Assembly: GCA_006384855.1 (NCBI GenBank)
Contig: VCJN01002896.1
Coordinates: 124,001-188,000 of the forward strand
DNA: 64,000 nucleotides
Origin: Tetraselmis striata
Lineage: Eukaryota > Chlorophyta > Chlorodendrophyceae > Chlorodendrales > Chlorodendraceae
Direction: 5' to 3'
The position numbers were made by a program, and so were the translations under genes. This document shows, piece after piece, positions 61,743 to 64,000 of the stretch. The notes under the pieces were generated by a model. The model saw nothing but the letters and a program-made list of their open reading frames with translations. It made no database searches and was not told the origin of the DNA. Within the stretch, counting starts at the first letter, position 1, and each line of letters starts with the position of its first letter.

Positions 61743-64000
61743 TCAGGGGTCAACCAGCGCCTGCACAAGGTCGGTGTAGCGCTGCGCGAGCGCCGGCTCG
61801 GCGTCCCCGTACACGGTGATGAAGTCCCTTATCGCGCTCTTGGTGGAGAGGTACCCCGTGGACTTGTCCTTCACCTTGAAGAGGCCATACACCTCGGACA
61901 GGAACTCGCGCTGGCCCCACTTCACGGCCTTGGTCGCCTGGAACATAGACCATGGACATGCATGAGAGGGATGCAGTTCCCAATGAATCAGGGAGAGGCA
62001 GGGCGAACGTCATCCACATTTCAATCGTCAGCAAAATGTATAATGATACAGAGAAAGTGACTTTCACTCGTATAATAGGTGGGTAATGAGCGAATATTAA
62101 CTTGACGGACATGTATGCATAAATGCACTTATACATGTGCAACACTGCACACATTTCCAGTGTATACATGTACAATGAGTAGCCACCAGACATGTGGGGC
62201 GGGGGGGGGGGGGGGGGGGGTCCCACCAGGGCGTCAGCCGGACTGTTTGGCATGGCGCATTGGCGCACAAAGCTGCCGCCAACGTGCGCGAGGTTGCTGG
62301 CGCAGGGCAGCAGGTTGAGGGTAATGCTGGGGGGCGCGTTGCCGCGCTTCAGGCCGCACGCGCCGAGGTCGCACAGCGCCGACTGCTGCCCGCCGGACCG
62401 CCACCACTGCTCGTCGTCCGTACTGCTGAGGCAGCAGTGCAGCGCGGCGGTCATGGCCTGGGAGTGGACATCCAGGTAGCCCTCGCCTGTGCCGAGGGGA
62501 AGGGGGGGGGGGGGGGGGGCGAAGGAAAGCATGAGCATCGGCCACCATTTGCGGCCCAGAAATGCTCCGAAACCATGACGTGCGACAGGCCATTGCAAGG
62601 GTGCGGCACTGGATCGTGTTAAGCCAGCCACTTGGAGACTCTGCTCCGAAACTACTCGGCATAACACGGGTCGCATGCTGTTGTCATATAAGAGTAAATG
62701 ACAGGAAACCCCATGTTTGACAACGGTGGCAACCCCCCAGATCCAAGACGCTCGGAGACCATATAGCAGAGTGTTGGCATGGCACCCCGGTACTATCTCG
62801 CAATGCTATCCTTAAGCTACCAACGCTAAAAAACCACCATGAACAACAAGGACAGAATATTGTCATTCCAGCAGATAGTTTGGAAGTAACCTGTTCCGTG
62901 TGAACATGCAGCCTCTGGCCCACAGCGTCTCCATGTGGCAGCTCACCTTTGAAGGCCGGGCCGGTGTCAACAGGCCGGGCCATCTGCAGCGCCACGGTGA
63001 CCAGGGCAAAGGCCTCCGCCGCATGATTCTGGGGCACATACCTGCGCAGGACAGGACTGCGTCAGTTGCTGCCGAGTGAGTGCATAGATGAGACAATTTG
63101 GGGGTCGGGGGGCCCAGGGGACAGGGAGGGCAGCGGGCGGACCAGACGGAGGTGGCGGCCACGGCGCCCTTGACGGGGCGATACACGATGCCAGCCTGCC
63201 AGCCGACGACGCCAGAGTTTCCAGGGGGCTCAAAGATGTCAGCAATGGAGTTGGTGAAGAAGGCCGAGAAGTCCATCAGCGCCAGGTGCCCAAAGTAGCC
63301 TGCCGCACGAAAGGGAAGGGAAGCAGGATGGGCGTCAGCGGAAAGTGCCATAAGTTTTTTTTTCTTGGGGGGGGGGGGGGGGGGGGGGCGTGAGAAACTG
63401 TGGCAGAACAAGCGAACTTACCTGTCTGCACCGCCACCATGGCATCGCGCAGGAAGCAGGCCTCCAGGTGAAGGCGCGCCCAGGTGAAGGCGGCAATGAG
63501 CTTCTGCAGCTTCACGTCTCCCTGCCAGTCAGGCGCGCTGCCTGCCTCCACGCCGTGAGCCTGCGCACACCACAGGGGCAGTCAGAACCAAAGGCAAATT
63601 GCGACCAGGGGCTGGGGGATTTGAGAGCGAGCTGCGGCGGTCTCACCTGGAAAAAGTCTGCGGCGGAGCTCATTGTGGGAGTGTACTGCAGATCCTGCGC
63701 GCGCTGCTGGTAGTCGAGGTCATACCGGCGCACCTGGTGGGGGCGCACATGTCAGGGCGGCAGCACGTGTTGGCAGCGACTGCGAAGTTGCTTGGAACGC
63801 CACAAACAGTACAATCAACATAGAGAGGGGGACACAGAGACCTAAAGATGTGAGTGGGTGTCATCAGGCACATAGCACACAGCGCACGCTGGGTGGAGGG
63901 CGCACCTCCAGGCGGCCGAGCCACATGTCCGGGCTGAACATCTCGCGGGGCGTCGTCATATCGGTGAGCATCACAAAGGTGCAGTCGGGGTGCAGCTTGG
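61743..64000 (-). CDS. Second DUF3431/glycosyltransferase-like gene, 3' half (runs off edge)
   Basis: Exons at 61743-61943, about 62230-62500, 62960-63070, 63090-63300, 63420-63560, 63650-63735 and from 63900 off the edge match the 3' exons of the gene at 20200-26783. Intron positions and splice sites are the same. The last exon gives an identical 64-residue C-terminus (KAVKWGQREFLSEVYGLFKV..). Homopolymer lengths in introns differ between copies. The preserved frames suggest that both copies were kept under selection, or that the duplication is recent. Only the glycosyltransferase-like half is visible here. Confidence 0.6.

Overview
The window looks like nuclear DNA of a GC-rich green alga (Chlorophyta, probably a chlorophycean). 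The evidence is GT-AG introns with C-rich tracts before the acceptor, a TGTAA polyadenylation signal 35 bases after a kinase exon, a Volvox Kangaroo-type tyrosine-recombinase retroelement, and strong G/C at third codon positions. No ribosomal or transfer RNA gene, CRISPR array or bacterial operon was seen. Much of the window is nested mobile DNA.

Bases 1 to about 18000 hold an endogenous polinton-like virus (PLV). It has an A32-type packaging ATPase, a penton-like minor capsid gene, a collagen-like fibre gene, a protein-primed family B DNA polymerase, a C5 cytosine methyltransferase and several small unknown genes. It is decaying: the fibre and polymerase genes each carry a frameshift, and the penton gene is split by a 6.4 kb CACTA-type transposon (2438-8874) with 22-bp inverted ends and a GTG target duplication. 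No major capsid gene was found, and the left end of the virus lies outside the window.

Bases 18014-30777 are host-like. A multi-exon minus-strand gene (20200-26783) appears to join two DUF3431-like domains to a glycosyltransferase-like region. Next to it lies an orphan C-lobe exon of a MAP3K-like kinase. The 3' half of the DUF3431 gene and its downstream flank recur at 58517-64000 in the same orientation, about 41.5 kb away. That second copy carries a 1 kb pogo/mariner-like insertion.

Bases 30778-37425 encode a 2215-residue protein on the minus strand: a HEPN-like motif, a STAND/NACHT-type NTPase and about 38 nearly identical 38-residue ankyrin repeats. This is the architecture of an NLR-like innate immune sensor.

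Bases 37500-57000 are a decayed DIRS/Kangaroo-like retroelement. Its tyrosine recombinase and its RNase H/Gag run tail to tail, and gag-like segments are duplicated. A 9.58 kb Mutator-like element (45286-54865) sits inside it, with 47-bp perfect inverted repeats and a 9-bp target duplication. Besides its two-exon transposase, this element carries a five-exon cargo gene whose exons join in frame to about 1577 residues: an Ulp1-like cysteine protease, a region with an HxD motif, and a SAM-methyltransferase-like domain. The cargo gene and the HEPN-STAND-ankyrin gene are the strongest candidates for undescribed biology here.
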